From contig JANLHZ010000185.1 in NCBI GenBank assembly GCA_024653775.1, positions 1 through 57,935 of the forward strand: DNA of 57,935 bases. The letters run 5' to 3'. The stretch is from Planctomycetota bacterium. GTDB lineage: Bacteria; Planctomycetota; UBA8742; JACQVU01; JANLHZ01. A program made the position numbers and the translations under genes. This document shows positions 8,327 to 16,980 of this stretch, one piece after another; position 1 is the first letter of the stretch, and each line of letters starts with the position of its first letter. The notes under the pieces are model-generated. The model saw only the letters and a program-made list of their open reading frames with translations, did no database searches and was not told where the DNA came from.

Positions 8327-8777
8327 CGCTCAGATCCTCGCAGGATTCACCCTTCTCGAGACGATCGACTATCGCGGCGAGTCTTTCCTGCGTGAACGGC
8401 TTTTCGACCCAGCACTTGACGTTCGGAATCTGCGAAACCTGGTGTTTGATCCTGCCGTCGCGAACGCCCGAGATGACGATGAAGATGGTATCCGGGCACA
8501 TTCGCAGAATCGCGTTGATCGCGGTCACGCCGTCCCAGTTCGGCATCATCATATCCATCGTGATGAGATCGTAGTTCGGCGCGATGATCGTGCTCGTGCC
8601 TCTGCGGCCCTTGCTCGTCTTCATGAACGCCGCACGGCCGCTCCCGGCCTGATGGACCTCGACGCCGCGTTTTTCGAAGAATTTTCGGAGCACTAGCGCG
8701 ATGCCGGGGTCGTCCTCGACCACGAGAACTTTCCTCACGGGTTTCACTATCGGTTTTTCTTCCTGAGCATCGCTCAC
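8313..8777 (-). CDS. Single-domain response regulator (CheY-like)
   Basis: I choose the GTG at 8777 because GGGAGG sits about 6 nt before it; an ATG at 8801 has no ribosome site. The resulting 154 aa form one receiver domain. VLVVEDD (18-23) gives the acidic pair, MDMMMPNWDG contains the phosphoacceptor Asp at about residue 75, VISG gives the switch Ser, and EKPF carries the conserved Lys. There is no output domain, so it should act through protein contacts. No kinase lies next to it. It is coupled with the following binding-protein gene, which suggests joint expression, though not necessarily joint function. Confidence 0.88.
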   Translation of the reverse strand: MSDAQEEKPIVKPVRKVLVVEDDPGIALVLRKFFEKRGVEVHQAGSGRAAFMKTSKGRRGTSTIIAPNYDLITMDMMMPNWDGVTAINAILRMCPDTIFIVISGVRDGRIKHQVSQIPNVKCWVEKPFTQERLAAIVDRLEKGESCEDLSDANR

Positions 8778-8957
8778 GTCACGCCTCCCGAATGAACTCA
8801 TTCGCGGCCATATTAGCGACAATCCACATGCTGGCAAAATTGTATTCGAAGAATTTCGGACTATCAATAACATTGTGGGTAGAGAATCCCGCCAGTCGCT
8901 GGAGGTTCCCGCGGCGCTCTGCTATGCTCTGGAAGTCATCGTCAGACGGAGCGGAAA

Positions 8958-10340
8958 ATGCACCTTTCAAGTGAAACCGAGGTCAGTTCGGACCTTCTTC
9001 TCGCCTACGACAAGCCGGGTCCGCGGTATACAAGCTATCCGACCGCTCCCGTGTGGAAGGATGAGTTCGGGCCGTCGGATTTCAGGAAGGCGCTCCGCCT
9101 CGCGTCTGAGACTCCGGACGTCCCGCTTTCGATGTACCTGCACATTCCGTTCTGCCCGGAGCGCTGCACGTACTGCGCGTGCAACGTCATCATCACGAAA
9201 AAGGAAGACGTAGTCCAGAACTACACCGAGACTCTGAAAAAGGAAATCTCGATGGCCGCGGAGGCGCTCGGCGCGCGCAGGAAGATCGTGCAACTCCACC
9301 TCGGCGGCGGCACACCGACTTACCTCACCATCTCTCAGCTCGAGGAACTATGCGGGCATATCGCTAATCTTTTCACGATCGACGAAAACGCGGAAATGGC
9401 GCTCGAGGCCGATCCGTGCGTCACAAGCCACGAACAGATTCGCGTGCTCCGCAGCATCGGCTTCAATCGCATCAGCCTCGGCGTGCAGGACCTCGATCCG
9501 AAGGTCCAGGATCTGATCGGCAGGCAGCAGACCGTTGCGATCACCGAGGACATTTTCGGAGAATGCCGGGAGCAGGGGTACAGCGGCATCAATATGGACC
9601 TGATTTTTGGGCTGCCGGGGCAGACTGCTTCCGGGTTCGCGAAAACCGTCGAGGAGGTCATCCGCATCCGCCCGGATCGGCTCGCGGTGTACAGTTACGC
9701 GCACGTTCCTTGGATGCGCGTTCAGCAGAAACAGTTCGATGCCGCGTCGATCCCGGAGGGGAAGACGAAGTACGAAATCTTCGCGAACGCGCGCAGGATG
9801 CTTATCGATGCGGGCTACCGCGCAATCGGGATGGATCACTTTTCGCTCCCGGAGGATGAGCTTTCGCGCGCGCTCGAAACGGGCGAGCTGAGCCGGAATT
9901 TCATGGGCTACACCGTCACGAAGACGAAAGACGTCGTCGGCCTTGGAACGAGCGGCATCAGCGAAGTCGCGGGCTGTTACGCGCAGAACACGACGAAACT
10001 CTCTGTGTACCACGAGGCGATCGAAGGAGGCGAATTTGCAACCGAAAAGGGAATCTGGCTGACCCGCGACGACGTCATCCGCCGCAGGACCCTCCGGCTT
10101 TTGATGTGCACCTTCGAAATCGACTTCGAAACGCTTCGCTCGGAGTTCGAAATCGAGTTTTCGTCTTACTTCGCGGAAGAGATGAAGACGCTTGGCGACT
10201 ACGAGCGGGAGGGGTTCCTCGAAATTTCAGCCGACCGTCTGACGGTTCTCCCGCTCGGAAAAGTCTTCATCCGCAACGTCGGGATGGTGTTCGACAAATA
10301 CCTTTCGAGCGTCAAGCGCGGATTTTCGCGAACAATCTAA
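8958..10340 (+). CDS. hemN: Oxygen-independent coproporphyrinogen III oxidase
   Basis: A 460-aa radical SAM enzyme that converts coproporphyrinogen III to protoporphyrinogen IX without oxygen in haem synthesis. The cluster motif C-x3-C-x2-C-x-C is at Cys66, Cys70, Cys73 and Cys75 (CPERCTYCAC), the four-Cys form typical of true HemN rather than the HemW look-alikes. YLHIPFCP precedes it and LHLGGGTPTYL (about 113-123) binds SAM. Length equals the E. coli enzyme. The start is supported by GGAGCGG just upstream. It is transcribed divergently from the receiver gene and supports growth under low oxygen. Confidence 0.95.
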   Translation: MHLSSETEVSSDLLLAYDKPGPRYTSYPTAPVWKDEFGPSDFRKALRLASETPDVPLSMYLHIPFCPERCTYCACNVIITKKEDVVQNYTETLKKEISMAAEALGARRKIVQLHLGGGTPTYLTISQLEELCGHIANLFTIDENAEMALEADPCVTSHEQIRVLRSIGFNRISLGVQDLDPKVQDLIGRQQTVAITEDIFGECREQGYSGINMDLIFGLPGQTASGFAKTVEEVIRIRPDRLAVYSYAHVPWMRVQQKQFDAASIPEGKTKYEIFANARRMLIDAGYRAIGMDHFSLPEDELSRALETGELSRNFMGYTVTKTKDVVGLGTSGISEVAGCYAQNTTKLSVYHEAIEGGEFATEKGIWLTRDDVIRRRTLRLLMCTFEIDFETLRSEFEIEFSSYFAEEMKTLGDYEREGFLEISADRLTVLPLGKVFIRNVGMVFDKYLSSVKRGFSRTI

Positions 10341-10392
10341 CTTTTGTTTTTTGATTTTTGAAGTGACGCATTTAGATGCATCTTCAAAATTT

Positions 10393-10427
10393 TTCAGCAC
10401 AGAGACGCTGTGTGCCTCCGTGCTGAA
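10393..10427. repeat. Hairpin unit between hemN and the glycosyltransferase gene
   Basis: TTCAGCAC (10393-10400) and GTGCTGAA (10420-10427) pair perfectly; outer bases (CTTCAAAA against TTTTCGAAG) extend the stem imperfectly to about 60 nt. There is no T-tract, so it is called a REP-like hairpin rather than a terminator. Confidence 0.65.
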
Positions 10428-10465
10428 GGTTTTCGAAGGCGTATCTTTGTTCAATCTGAAATTCG

Positions 10466-11641
10466 ATGCCCCTGAGTCATCCACTAATTGTAACCTCGGC
10501 GCTTTCGCTGCTGATCCTCCTCGCGTACTACGCGCGCACGATGTGGATCCGCCGAAACGACGCGTATCTCTCGCCTACGGAAGCGGACGAGAGGGCACTC
10601 GTGAGCGTTCTGATCCCGGCGCGGGACGAGGCGCAGAACATCGCTCCGTGCGTGCGAAGTTTTCTCGCGCAGACCCACCGGAACCTCGAAATCATCGTGA
10701 TCGACGACCACTCGACCGATGGAACCTTCGATGTCGCGCAGACGGCGGGCGCGGGCGATCCCCGGCTGAAGGTCATCCGCGCGGACCCGCTCCCGGAGGG
10801 CTGGGCGGGAAAGAGCCACGCGCTCGTCTGCGGCGAACGCCACGCGTCGGGAGATTTCCTGCTGCTGACCGACGCGGACACGGTTCACCACCCTGCGGGG
10901 GTCGCGAGCGTTCTTGCGTACCTTCGCAGAGAAAACGCCGACATGGTTTCCGTCGCCGCGGAGCAGGAATGCAGTAGCATCGGGGAGGCGATCGTGCAGC
11001 CGATGGTGATTACGCTGCTCGATCAACGGCACAGTTTCGCCGAGGTCGCGCGGATTGGCGAAGGCGCGCCGCTTTCGTGTAACGGGCAGTTGATGCTGGT
11101 CCGCCGCGATGCGTACGATCGCGCGGGCGGCTACTGCGCCTTGCGCGCGGAAGTCCCAACGGACTACGCGCTCGCGGCTCTTGTGAAACGAAGCGGACTC
11201 GAATACCGCTTCGCGTTCGCGCCGGGGATCGTGCGCACGCGGATGTACGATTCCCTGCGCGCGTCGATTGACGGCTGGTCGAAGAACCTCTATCAGATCG
11301 TCTGCCGTCCAGAGTCGCGAGGGGCGCTTGCGAAGTTGTTCGCGCTGACGTTCGCGATTCCCGCGGTGACGACGCTTCCCTTCGTCTGCGCAGTCATGCT
11401 TTGCCTCGCGGACGCGAGCATAGCCGGCACGGGCGCGAGCACCCTCGCTCCCGGATCGCTGCTGCTTGCGCTTTACGTTTTCATCGCGGGGGAAATCTAC
11501 CGCGCGCACACGTTCACCCGCGCGCAGAGTCTGCTCGCGCCCATCGCAGGCCCAGTGGCGGTGCTGATTCTGTGGCTGTCGTTCCTGCGCTCGCGAAAAA
11601 AAAGCGCACGCCTTTGGAAGGGGCGCGCACTCCCGCGGTAA
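10466..11641 (+). CDS. Membrane glycosyltransferase, family 2 (HpnB/CrtQ-like)
   Basis: 391 aa. It has an N-terminal transmembrane helix (about 8-25), a GT-A domain with VSVLIPARDEA, VIDDHSTDGT and TDADT (the metal-binding DxD equivalent, about residue 136), and three or more C-terminal helices (about 285-385). This layout matches glycosyltransferases that act on lipid-linked acceptors, including those tied to hopanoid or carotenoid pathways. GWSKNLYQIV after the catalytic core is typical of this subgroup. The acceptor is unknown, and no hopanoid genes are in the window. Its TAA stop ends on the first base of a 182-bp repeat element. Confidence 0.85.
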   Translation: MPLSHPLIVTSALSLLILLAYYARTMWIRRNDAYLSPTEADERALVSVLIPARDEAQNIAPCVRSFLAQTHRNLEIIVIDDHSTDGTFDVAQTAGAGDPRLKVIRADPLPEGWAGKSHALVCGERHASGDFLLLTDADTVHHPAGVASVLAYLRRENADMVSVAAEQECSSIGEAIVQPMVITLLDQRHSFAEVARIGEGAPLSCNGQLMLVRRDAYDRAGGYCALRAEVPTDYALAALVKRSGLEYRFAFAPGIVRTRMYDSLRASIDGWSKNLYQIVCRPESRGALAKLFALTFAIPAVTTLPFVCAVMLCLADASIAGTGASTLAPGSLLLALYVFIAGEIYRAHTFTRAQSLLAPIAGPVAVLILWLSFLRSRKKSARLWKGRALPR

Positions 11642-11822
11642 GGAGGCGTAAAATAATAAGTTGCTTAAAATCGCGCTCAGATTTGCGTCAGGTTCGCTTT
11701 GCACGATTGAGCGAATCCGCAGTCGTAGCTGTAGTTACGTCGAGGAATTCGCGAATGAGTGCGGAGTGAAAATGAGGTGAAGATGAGATGCGAGTTAGGT
11801 AAGTTATTATTTTACGCCTCCT
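11641..11822. repeat. 182-bp terminal-inverted-repeat element, family 1, copy 1
   Basis: The terminal arms 11641-11659 and 11804-11822 are perfect 19-nt reverse complements. The core shares long stretches with copies at 23723-23904 (reverse orientation) and 53865-54047, for example AAAATCGCGCTC, CCGCAGTCGTAGC and GATGCGAG. The element begins at the last base of the glycosyltransferase stop codon. It has no coding capacity, so it would be non-autonomous (MITE-like) if mobile. Confidence 0.88.
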
Positions 11823-11927
11823 GAATCCGCGGTCCAAAAACGCAAACGGGTTGCGGCAACTCGCCCCTAAGGTGACAGATACAATATCGGGGCAAGTCAC
11901 CGCAACCGTCGTTCACGTCAGCACCGA

Positions 11928-12923
11928 TCAGTCATTCGGCATGTCCATCGGGACGTCCGTTGGCTCATCCGACGGTTCCTCCGCCGGTTCCTCTTCCGCC
12001 GGTTCCTCCTCCGGCTCTTCTACGGGTTCTTCACTGAGCCACGAGTCGACTGTCTCCTCGTTCTGCTCGATCCACTCAAGCGCGGTTTCGTACGGATCGG
12101 CTTCAGGCTCCTGATTTTTGAGCATGCACCATTCCGCATCGAAAACCGTAAACTCGAAGTTGTCGAGCAGTTTGTAAACGTCCGGATGCTCCTCGTCGAG
12201 TCCGAGGCGGACGATCGTGTGGATCTCCTCCTCACGTCCGAAGATGCCCTTCGGATCGTCCAGGTACCTCAGATCGAACTTCTGGAACATCCAGTGAGGC
12301 GTCCAGCCGGTTATGACGATGTTCCGCTGAAGGCGGATTGCCTCCTCCAGTTCCGCGATCATCGTGTCGTCCGTTCCGGTGATCAGGTCGAACCTGTCGA
12401 GACCGTACGTGTACATTGCATCGCTCGCCACACGCATTATTCCAGCGTCCGGCTCGATTCCGACGATCCTCCCGTCGAACTCACTCGAGCTCCACGCAAG
12501 TTCGGAAATCGAATCGATCGGAACGTAGCTCGGCACGACAAGCCCCGAACGCGTTCCTACAAGGTTTGCGCCGAGATCGACGACTTTGTCCTTGTTCGCT
12601 TCGAGGAACTCCGCATGCAGCGTCGGTAGCCATGCCGAAGCTGTCGCGTCGGATACGCCCTCCGCTATGGTTTGCCACATTTCGGGCGCGCTGACGGATA
12701 TTAACTCCGTCTCGTAGCCAAGTCTGGTTTCCAGAATGGCTTTCACAACGTAGGTGCTTGCCACCTCGCTGTCCCATTCGACGTATGCGAGTTTGATCGG
12801 TTCAGCCTCGCGGTTAACTCCGTCGCCCTCGTCTACGTCCTGAGCGTTCGCGTAGAACTGAACACCCGAGTAGCCGAAAGCGAGAGCGAATATTACCGCT
12901 AGAGTAATTGCAGTAATCTTCAT
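11928..12923 (-). CDS. proX: Glycine betaine-type ABC substrate-binding protein with acidic tail
   Basis: 331 aa, OpuAC/ProX family. After an N-terminal hydrophobic helix, the mature part reads KLAYVEWDSEVAST, ISVSAPEMWQTIAEG, SAWLPTLHAEFLE, LVVPSYVPIDSI, IVGIEPDAGIM and ITGWTPHWMF. These carry the Trp and Tyr positions that form the aromatic cage for quaternary ammonium ligands in this family. There is no lipobox Cys. The last 30 residues are a Glu/Pro/Asp-rich tail built from repeated EEP units, absent from its paralogue. It is the last gene of the betaine locus, 287 bp from the paralogous binding protein, so it may have its own promoter. Substrate could be betaine or another betaine-like solute. 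Confidence 0.87.
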   Translation of the reverse strand: MKITAITLAVIFALAFGYSGVQFYANAQDVDEGDGVNREAEPIKLAYVEWDSEVASTYVVKAILETRLGYETELISVSAPEMWQTIAEGVSDATASAWLPTLHAEFLEANKDKVVDLGANLVGTRSGLVVPSYVPIDSISELAWSSSEFDGRIVGIEPDAGIMRVASDAMYTYGLDRFDLITGTDDTMIAELEEAIRLQRNIVITGWTPHWMFQKFDLRYLDDPKGIFGREEEIHTIVRLGLDEEHPDVYKLLDNFEFTVFDAEWCMLKNQEPEADPYETALEWIEQNEETVDSWLSEEPVEEPEEEPAEEEPAEEPSDEPTDVPMDMPND

Positions 12924-13210
12924 TCCTACCTCCTTACTTCACAGCCAGTTCTCGGAAGCGGGGACGCGGAACATGAAGGTTCCGACCGTGAAATCCCCAC
13001 TTCCAACGTTGCCACCGATTTGAACAGCGGACACGCCGTTCCTATTCGAAATTCCACCGGAATTTTTCTCCGCGCCTATTTTTGACAATCAACTATTGAG
13101 ATCGAATTTGCGCCGCGGATTTCTTAATGCCGGAGGGAATTCACCCCGAAGGCAGACACTGGAAGGCTCGCCGCGGCGCGATTGCGAAAGGGAAAACGTT
13201 ACCCCGCTAA

Positions 13211-14068
13211 TCATTCGAGCCACTTCCTGACCTTGTCCTCGTTCTTGGCAACCCAAAGATTCGCCGCGTCGTAGGGTTCCTCGCCCTCCTGGATCATCCG
13301 CATGCAGTAGCTCATATCGTCCGTCGTCCATTCGAACTTGTCCAGGAACGCGTAGACCTTCGGCATGTCGTCTTCGAGTCCCTTGCGCACGATAGTGTGT
13401 ATTTCCTCCTCGCCGCCGTACTCGTTTTTCGAGTCAATGAGGTATTTCAGCTCGAATCTCGAGAACATCCAGTGCGGCGTCCATCCTGTGACGACCACGG
13501 GCTTTTCATACCTGATCCTGGTTTCGAGTTCCTTCGTCATAGTGGCGCTCGAACCTGAGATGAGTTGGAAGCCCTCCAGTCCGTAATTCGCGATGACGCG
13601 CTCCGTCGCCTTCATAATCCCCGCGCCCGGCTCGATGCCTATGATCCTTCCGTCGAACTCTTCCGCGCGCCCCCTCAGGTCCTCGATGGAAACGCAATCG
13701 ACGTACCCTGGCACGACGAGTCCGGACAGCGTCCCTTTAAGATTCGGGCCGAGGTCCACTACGCTGTCTTTCGTCGACTCGAGGAGGTCGGCGTGCAGGG
13801 TCGGAAGCCACGCCGCGACCATACCGTCGGCTTCGCCTTTCGCGATCGACTGCCACATCGCTGGCGCGCTCACCGCAAGGATTTCGACCTTCAGACCCAT
13901 CTTCTCCTGCAAGACGAAGCGGACGACGTTCGTGCTCGCGACCTCGCTGTCCCACTCGACGTACGCGAGCGTAACGTCCGCACGATCTGCGTCCGCATAG
14001 AACTTGTAGCCGACGTATCCGCCCACGAGAAGAATGAGTACTAGTAATGGCAGCGCTGCGTTTTTCAT
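13211..14068 (-). CDS. proX: Glycine betaine-type ABC substrate-binding protein (second paralogue)
   Basis: 285 aa, the same OpuAC/ProX fold as its neighbour. It shares LAYVEWDSEVAST, AVSAPAMWQSIAKG, AAWLPTLHADLLEST, LSGLVVPGYV, IIGIEPGAGIM and TGWTPHWMFSRFELKYL. It lacks the acidic tail and ends WVAKNEDKVRKWLE. A hydrophobic N-terminal helix (about 4-21) directs export; no lipobox is seen. GGAGC precedes the ATG. The two binding proteins differ at many positions outside the binding motifs, so they may differ in ligand or affinity while sharing one permease and ATPase. Confidence 0.88.
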   Translation of the reverse strand: MKNAALPLLVLILLVGGYVGYKFYADADRADVTLAYVEWDSEVASTNVVRFVLQEKMGLKVEILAVSAPAMWQSIAKGEADGMVAAWLPTLHADLLESTKDSVVDLGPNLKGTLSGLVVPGYVDCVSIEDLRGRAEEFDGRIIGIEPGAGIMKATERVIANYGLEGFQLISGSSATMTKELETRIRYEKPVVVTGWTPHWMFSRFELKYLIDSKNEYGGEEEIHTIVRKGLEDDMPKVYAFLDKFEWTTDDMSYCMRMIQEGEEPYDAANLWVAKNEDKVRKWLE

Positions 14069-14080
14069 TTGTTGCTCCTT

Positions 14081-14122
14081 TAGTCAGTAGTCAGTAGTCA
14101 GTAGGTTGTTAGTTGTTGGTAA
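14081..14122. repeat. Heptamer array (TAGTCAG), operon gap
   Basis: Three exact TAGTCAG units (14081-14101), followed by degenerate TAGGTTG, TTAGTTG and TTGGTAA. It lies just upstream of the start of the second binding protein. The same unit appears at 25933. Confidence 0.85.
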
Positions 14123-14134
14123 ATCTGAAATCTT

Positions 14135-14199
14135 GATAACTTTGGCGCCCTATCGGACGCGTGGCTCGATAACTTTGGCGCCCAATCTGGCGCGTGGCT
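14135..14199. repeat. Two tandem copies of a 32-nt REP-like hairpin unit
   Basis: Units at 14135-14166 and 14168-14199 both read GATAACTTTGGCGCCC then a short loop, then a complementary G/C-rich arm and GTGGCT. The central part folds as GCGCCC-loop-GGGCGC (imperfect here). A third unit lies on the opposite strand at 35159-35190, after the NtrC-type gene. It sits between the permease and binding-protein genes of the betaine locus. Confidence 0.85.
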
Positions 14200-14203
14200 G
14201 AAA

Positions 14204-15052
14204 TCACTCCCTGCGACTCGCGCGCATAATCCGGTCGAGAACGATCGCGAGGATCACGATGCCGACGCCGGCTTCGAATCCCGCGCCGAGCTGAAGGCGC
14301 TGGATCGCCTTCCACACTTCGCTACCGAGTCCGCCCGCGCCGATCATCGCTGAGATGACGACCATCGAAAGCGCGAGCATTATCGTCTGGTTGACGCCCG
14401 CCATTATCGAAGGCGTCGCGGTTGGAAGCTGTACCGTGACGAGCTTCTGCCAGCGCGTCGCGCCGAACGCGTCCGCCGCCTCGGTGAGGTCCTTAGGCGT
14501 CTGGTCGATCCCGAGCACCGTCAGCCTGATCGCGGGCGGCATAGCGAACACGACGGTCGAAAATATCGCGGACGTGTTGCCGAGTCCGAAGAACGGGATC
14601 GCGGGAATCAGATAGACGAACGCCGGGAGCGTCTGCATGAAGTCGAGCGCGGGCATCGTCACCCGACGAAATCCGACCGACAGCGCCGCCGCGATGCCGA
14701 GCGGAATTCCGAGGAGAACACAGATCGAGGTAGAAAGGAGCACGAGTACAAGCGTGGATACCGCGGGCGCGAATAGTCCGAGGTTCCAGATGAACGCGAA
14801 TCCGAAGAACGTGAAAAGCGTGACGCCAACCCTTCTCGTGAGCCACCACGCGACGAGCGCGAAAAACAGAATCACCACGATCGGCGGGAAGAATCCGATG
14901 AACCCCTCGAGTTCGCGGATGGCGCCGTCGACAACGAGCGAAAGCGATTTCGTCAGCTTCGAGAAGCTGCTCTCCAGAAAATCGATGCACCGCTCCACCG
15001 CCTCGCCGAGAGGGATTTTCGGGATTTCGATTTCTGCGGTTGTAGTATTCAT
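14204..15052 (-). CDS. proW: Glycine betaine/proline-type ABC transporter permease
   Basis: 282 aa, ProW/OpuAB family. An N-terminal amphipathic stretch is followed by about six or seven transmembrane helices. The cytoplasmic coupling segment is seen in DLTEAADAFGATRWQKLVTV (about 192-211), the EAA-type loop. PALDFMQTLPAFVYLIPAIPFFG and SMVVISAMIGAGGLGSEVW are characteristic of the family. It forms the membrane channel with the adjoining ATPase and imports betaine-type solutes. It starts 30 nt after the ATPase stop; a heptamer array fills that gap. Confidence 0.93.
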   Translation of the reverse strand: MNTTTAEIEIPKIPLGEAVERCIDFLESSFSKLTKSLSLVVDGAIRELEGFIGFFPPIVVILFFALVAWWLTRRVGVTLFTFFGFAFIWNLGLFAPAVSTLVLVLLSTSICVLLGIPLGIAAALSVGFRRVTMPALDFMQTLPAFVYLIPAIPFFGLGNTSAIFSTVVFAMPPAIRLTVLGIDQTPKDLTEAADAFGATRWQKLVTVQLPTATPSIMAGVNQTIMLALSMVVISAMIGAGGLGSEVWKAIQRLQLGAGFEAGVGIVILAIVLDRIMRASRRE

Positions 15053-15055
15053 TGG

Positions 15056-15090
15056 TAATTCGTAATTCGTAATTCCTAATTCCTAATTGC
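15056..15090. repeat. Heptamer array (TAATTCG/TAATTCC) spanning the proV stop codon
   Basis: Five 7-nt units, TAATTCG twice, TAATTCC twice, then TAATTGC, from 15056 to 15090. The minus-strand stop codon of the ATPase gene (15083-15085) lies inside the array. Related units occur at 35228 and, on the other strand, at 42502. Confidence 0.88.
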
Positions 15091-15925
15091 CACCCCGTTC
15101 CGCCCACGGCGCGACGAACCGCGCGACGTACTTCGTTGCGGGATTGTTGACGATTTCCTCCGCGGTTCCGGACTGCACGACAACGCCGTCCTTCATCAGA
15201 ATCGTGCGCGATCCTAGCGCGAAGGCTTCGTCAAGATCGTGCGTGATGAAGACGAACGTCTTCCCGAGTTTTTCGCGCAGCGCTAGGATTTCCGTCTGCA
15301 TCTCCTTGCGGATAAGCGGATCGAGAGCGCTCAGCGCTTCGTCCATCAGGATCACCTCGGGATCGAGCGCGAGCGCCCGCGCGAGGCCGACGCGCTGCTG
15401 CATCCCTCCCGAAAGCTGGCGGATTTTGCTCTTAGCCCAGCTTGCGAGTCCGACGAGGTCCAGCACTTCCATCGCCTTTTTGTTTCTGTCGACCTTCTGC
15501 ATTCCGCGGATTTCGAGTCCATACGCCGCGTTTTCGAGGACGGTCCTGTGAGGCAGCAGCGCGAACTTCTGGAACACCATCGAAATCCTGCGCCGGCGGG
15601 TTTCGCGGAGCTGCTCCGGATTCATCGCGGTGATCTCGTCATCGTCGATGAATACCTTACCCGCGGTCGGCTCGATGAGGCGGTTGATTAGCCGCGCGAG
15701 CGTGCTCTTGCCGCTGCCGGAGAGCCCCATCACGACGAGGATTTCGCCGTGGAAGACTTCGAAGCTGACCCCGGACACGCCGACAACCTGCCCCGTCTCC
15801 GCGAGGATTTCATCCTTCTCTTTTCCTTCCGCGAGCATTGCGAGAGCCGCTGAAGGATTATCGCCGAAGATCTTCGTCAGACCTTCCGTGCGGAGGATCG
15901 GCGCGGGCGGATGCGATTCGTTCAC
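15083..15925 (-). CDS. proV: Glycine betaine/proline-type ABC transporter ATP-binding protein
   Basis: 280 aa. Walker A is GLSGSGKST (67-75), the Q-loop MVFQKFALLPH, the signature LSGGMQQRVGLARAL, Walker B VILMDEALSALDP and the switch His FITHDLDEA. An N-terminal segment of about 50 residues (IFGDNPSAALAMLAEGKEKDEILAETG) is the family hallmark of ProV/OpuAA. The protein ends soon after the ATPase core, so it lacks the two C-terminal CBS domains that let OpuA sense ionic strength. Osmotic control must therefore act elsewhere, perhaps at transcription. It follows the two methyltransferase genes on the same strand. Confidence 0.94.
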   Translation of the reverse strand: MNESHPPAPILRTEGLTKIFGDNPSAALAMLAEGKEKDEILAETGQVVGVSGVSFEVFHGEILVVMGLSGSGKSTLARLINRLIEPTAGKVFIDDDEITAMNPEQLRETRRRRISMVFQKFALLPHRTVLENAAYGLEIRGMQKVDRNKKAMEVLDLVGLASWAKSKIRQLSGGMQQRVGLARALALDPEVILMDEALSALDPLIRKEMQTEILALREKLGKTFVFITHDLDEAFALGSRTILMKDGVVVQSGTAEEIVNNPATKYVARFVAPWAERGGN

Positions 15926-16046
15926 GTATTACGCTCTCCGTCGCAATTCGCCCTCACCCCGGCCCGTCACACGAGGTGTGTTCCCGGAAGGAGAGGGAGT
16001 TTGAATTGTATATGTGTCCATCTGTATCCGTCTGTGGTTTATCTTT

Positions 16047-16080
16047 GCGACAGCTCGCTCCGCTCACAGTCGCACTCCGA
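16047..16080. repeat. 34-nt dispersed repeat, copy 1
   Basis: GCGACAGCTCGCT followed by CGCTCACAGTCGC and CTCCGA; the same 34 nt occur at 47588-47621 with two substitutions. It lies in the gap between the second methyltransferase gene and proV, which otherwise shows no gene. Confidence 0.75.
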
Positions 16081-16099
16081 CGCACTCCGAAACTGCGGT

Positions 16100-16942
16100 T
16101 CAACCAGGTTTCCTGAAATGGAAAATGCCCCAGGAGAGCCAGCCCTTCTCGCCGCCTTCGATCCAGCGGCGGAGGCCTTCCTTCATCCGCTCGATGTAAT
16201 CCGCGCTGATCTTGCAACTAAGGCTCTTTTCATTTCGCTCCGTGTCGCGAAGCACCGCGCTGTAGTGATTCACAAGCTGGTGCGTGAGATCCTCGAAGGA
16301 AATCAGCTCGAGCCCGCGCTTGGCGCACTCGTTCCTGTAGAAGCCGGGAGAGCCTAGCGTCGCGAGATGAATCCGATCGAGGATCGGGTCAAGCACGCCG
16401 TCCGGGCAATCGTCGGACTGCATGGGGTCGGTGAAAATGAACTCACCGCCAGGCTTCAGGACGCGCGCGACTTCCGCGATGACCTTTTCCCGGTTCCCGC
16501 TGTGAAGGATCGCGTCCTGCGACCAGACGACGTCGAAGCTCGCATCCTCCGCGGGCACCTCCTCGAAGCTGCCGCAGGCAACGTCGATCTTTTCTTCGAG
16601 GCCGAGTTCGCCGTTCAGCTCGCGATGCCGATCGTTCTGGACCGCGCTTAGGTTCAGAGCGGTGACGTGGCAGCCGAACTTCCGCGCGAGGAACCTCGCC
16701 GCGCCGCCGTAGCCGGAGCCGAGGTCGATGACGCGGGAATCCCCGGTAACGCCTTCAATTTTCGACGCGATCCGCTCGACGGTCTTTTCGCTAGCGACTC
16801 TGATGTCGTCTTCCTTCGAATCGTAGAGTCCGATGTGAATGTCGGACCCTCCCCAGATTTCGTAATAGAAATTGTCGGCGTCGTCCGAGTTGTAGTAATC
16901 CCGCGCGCTATCGACCGCGGTGGGCTTTGCTTCTGTGGTCAT
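16100..16942 (-). CDS. sdmt: Sarcosine/dimethylglycine N-methyltransferase
   Basis: 280 aa, SAM-dependent class I methyltransferase. It should add the second and third methyl groups, sarcosine to dimethylglycine to glycine betaine. Motif I is VIDLGSGYGGAARFLA (71-86); VWSQDAILHSGNREKV and LKPGGEFIFTDPMQ follow in the expected order. The N-terminal DYYNSDDADNFYYEIWGG and the C-terminal RRWIEGGEKGWLSWGIFHFRKPG resemble the halophile enzymes described from Halorhodospira/Ectothiorhodospira and Aphanothece. GAAGGAG precedes the ATG. It lies 38 nt after the glycine/sarcosine enzyme and upstream of the betaine importer genes. The assignment relies on family resemblance plus the paired neighbour. 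Confidence 0.9.
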   Translation of the reverse strand: MTTEAKPTAVDSARDYYNSDDADNFYYEIWGGSDIHIGLYDSKEDDIRVASEKTVERIASKIEGVTGDSRVIDLGSGYGGAARFLARKFGCHVTALNLSAVQNDRHRELNGELGLEEKIDVACGSFEEVPAEDASFDVVWSQDAILHSGNREKVIAEVARVLKPGGEFIFTDPMQSDDCPDGVLDPILDRIHLATLGSPGFYRNECAKRGLELISFEDLTHQLVNHYSAVLRDTERNEKSLSCKISADYIERMKEGLRRWIEGGEKGWLSWGIFHFRKPG

Positions 16943-16980
16943 GTTTTTCTCCTTCTTATGTTTGGCACGACACCTTACTA

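Noticed and set aside
11641-11822. Family 1 repeat as a protein-coding gene or tRNA-like RNA
   Set aside because: There is no conserved reading frame among the three copies and no tRNA-type cloverleaf.
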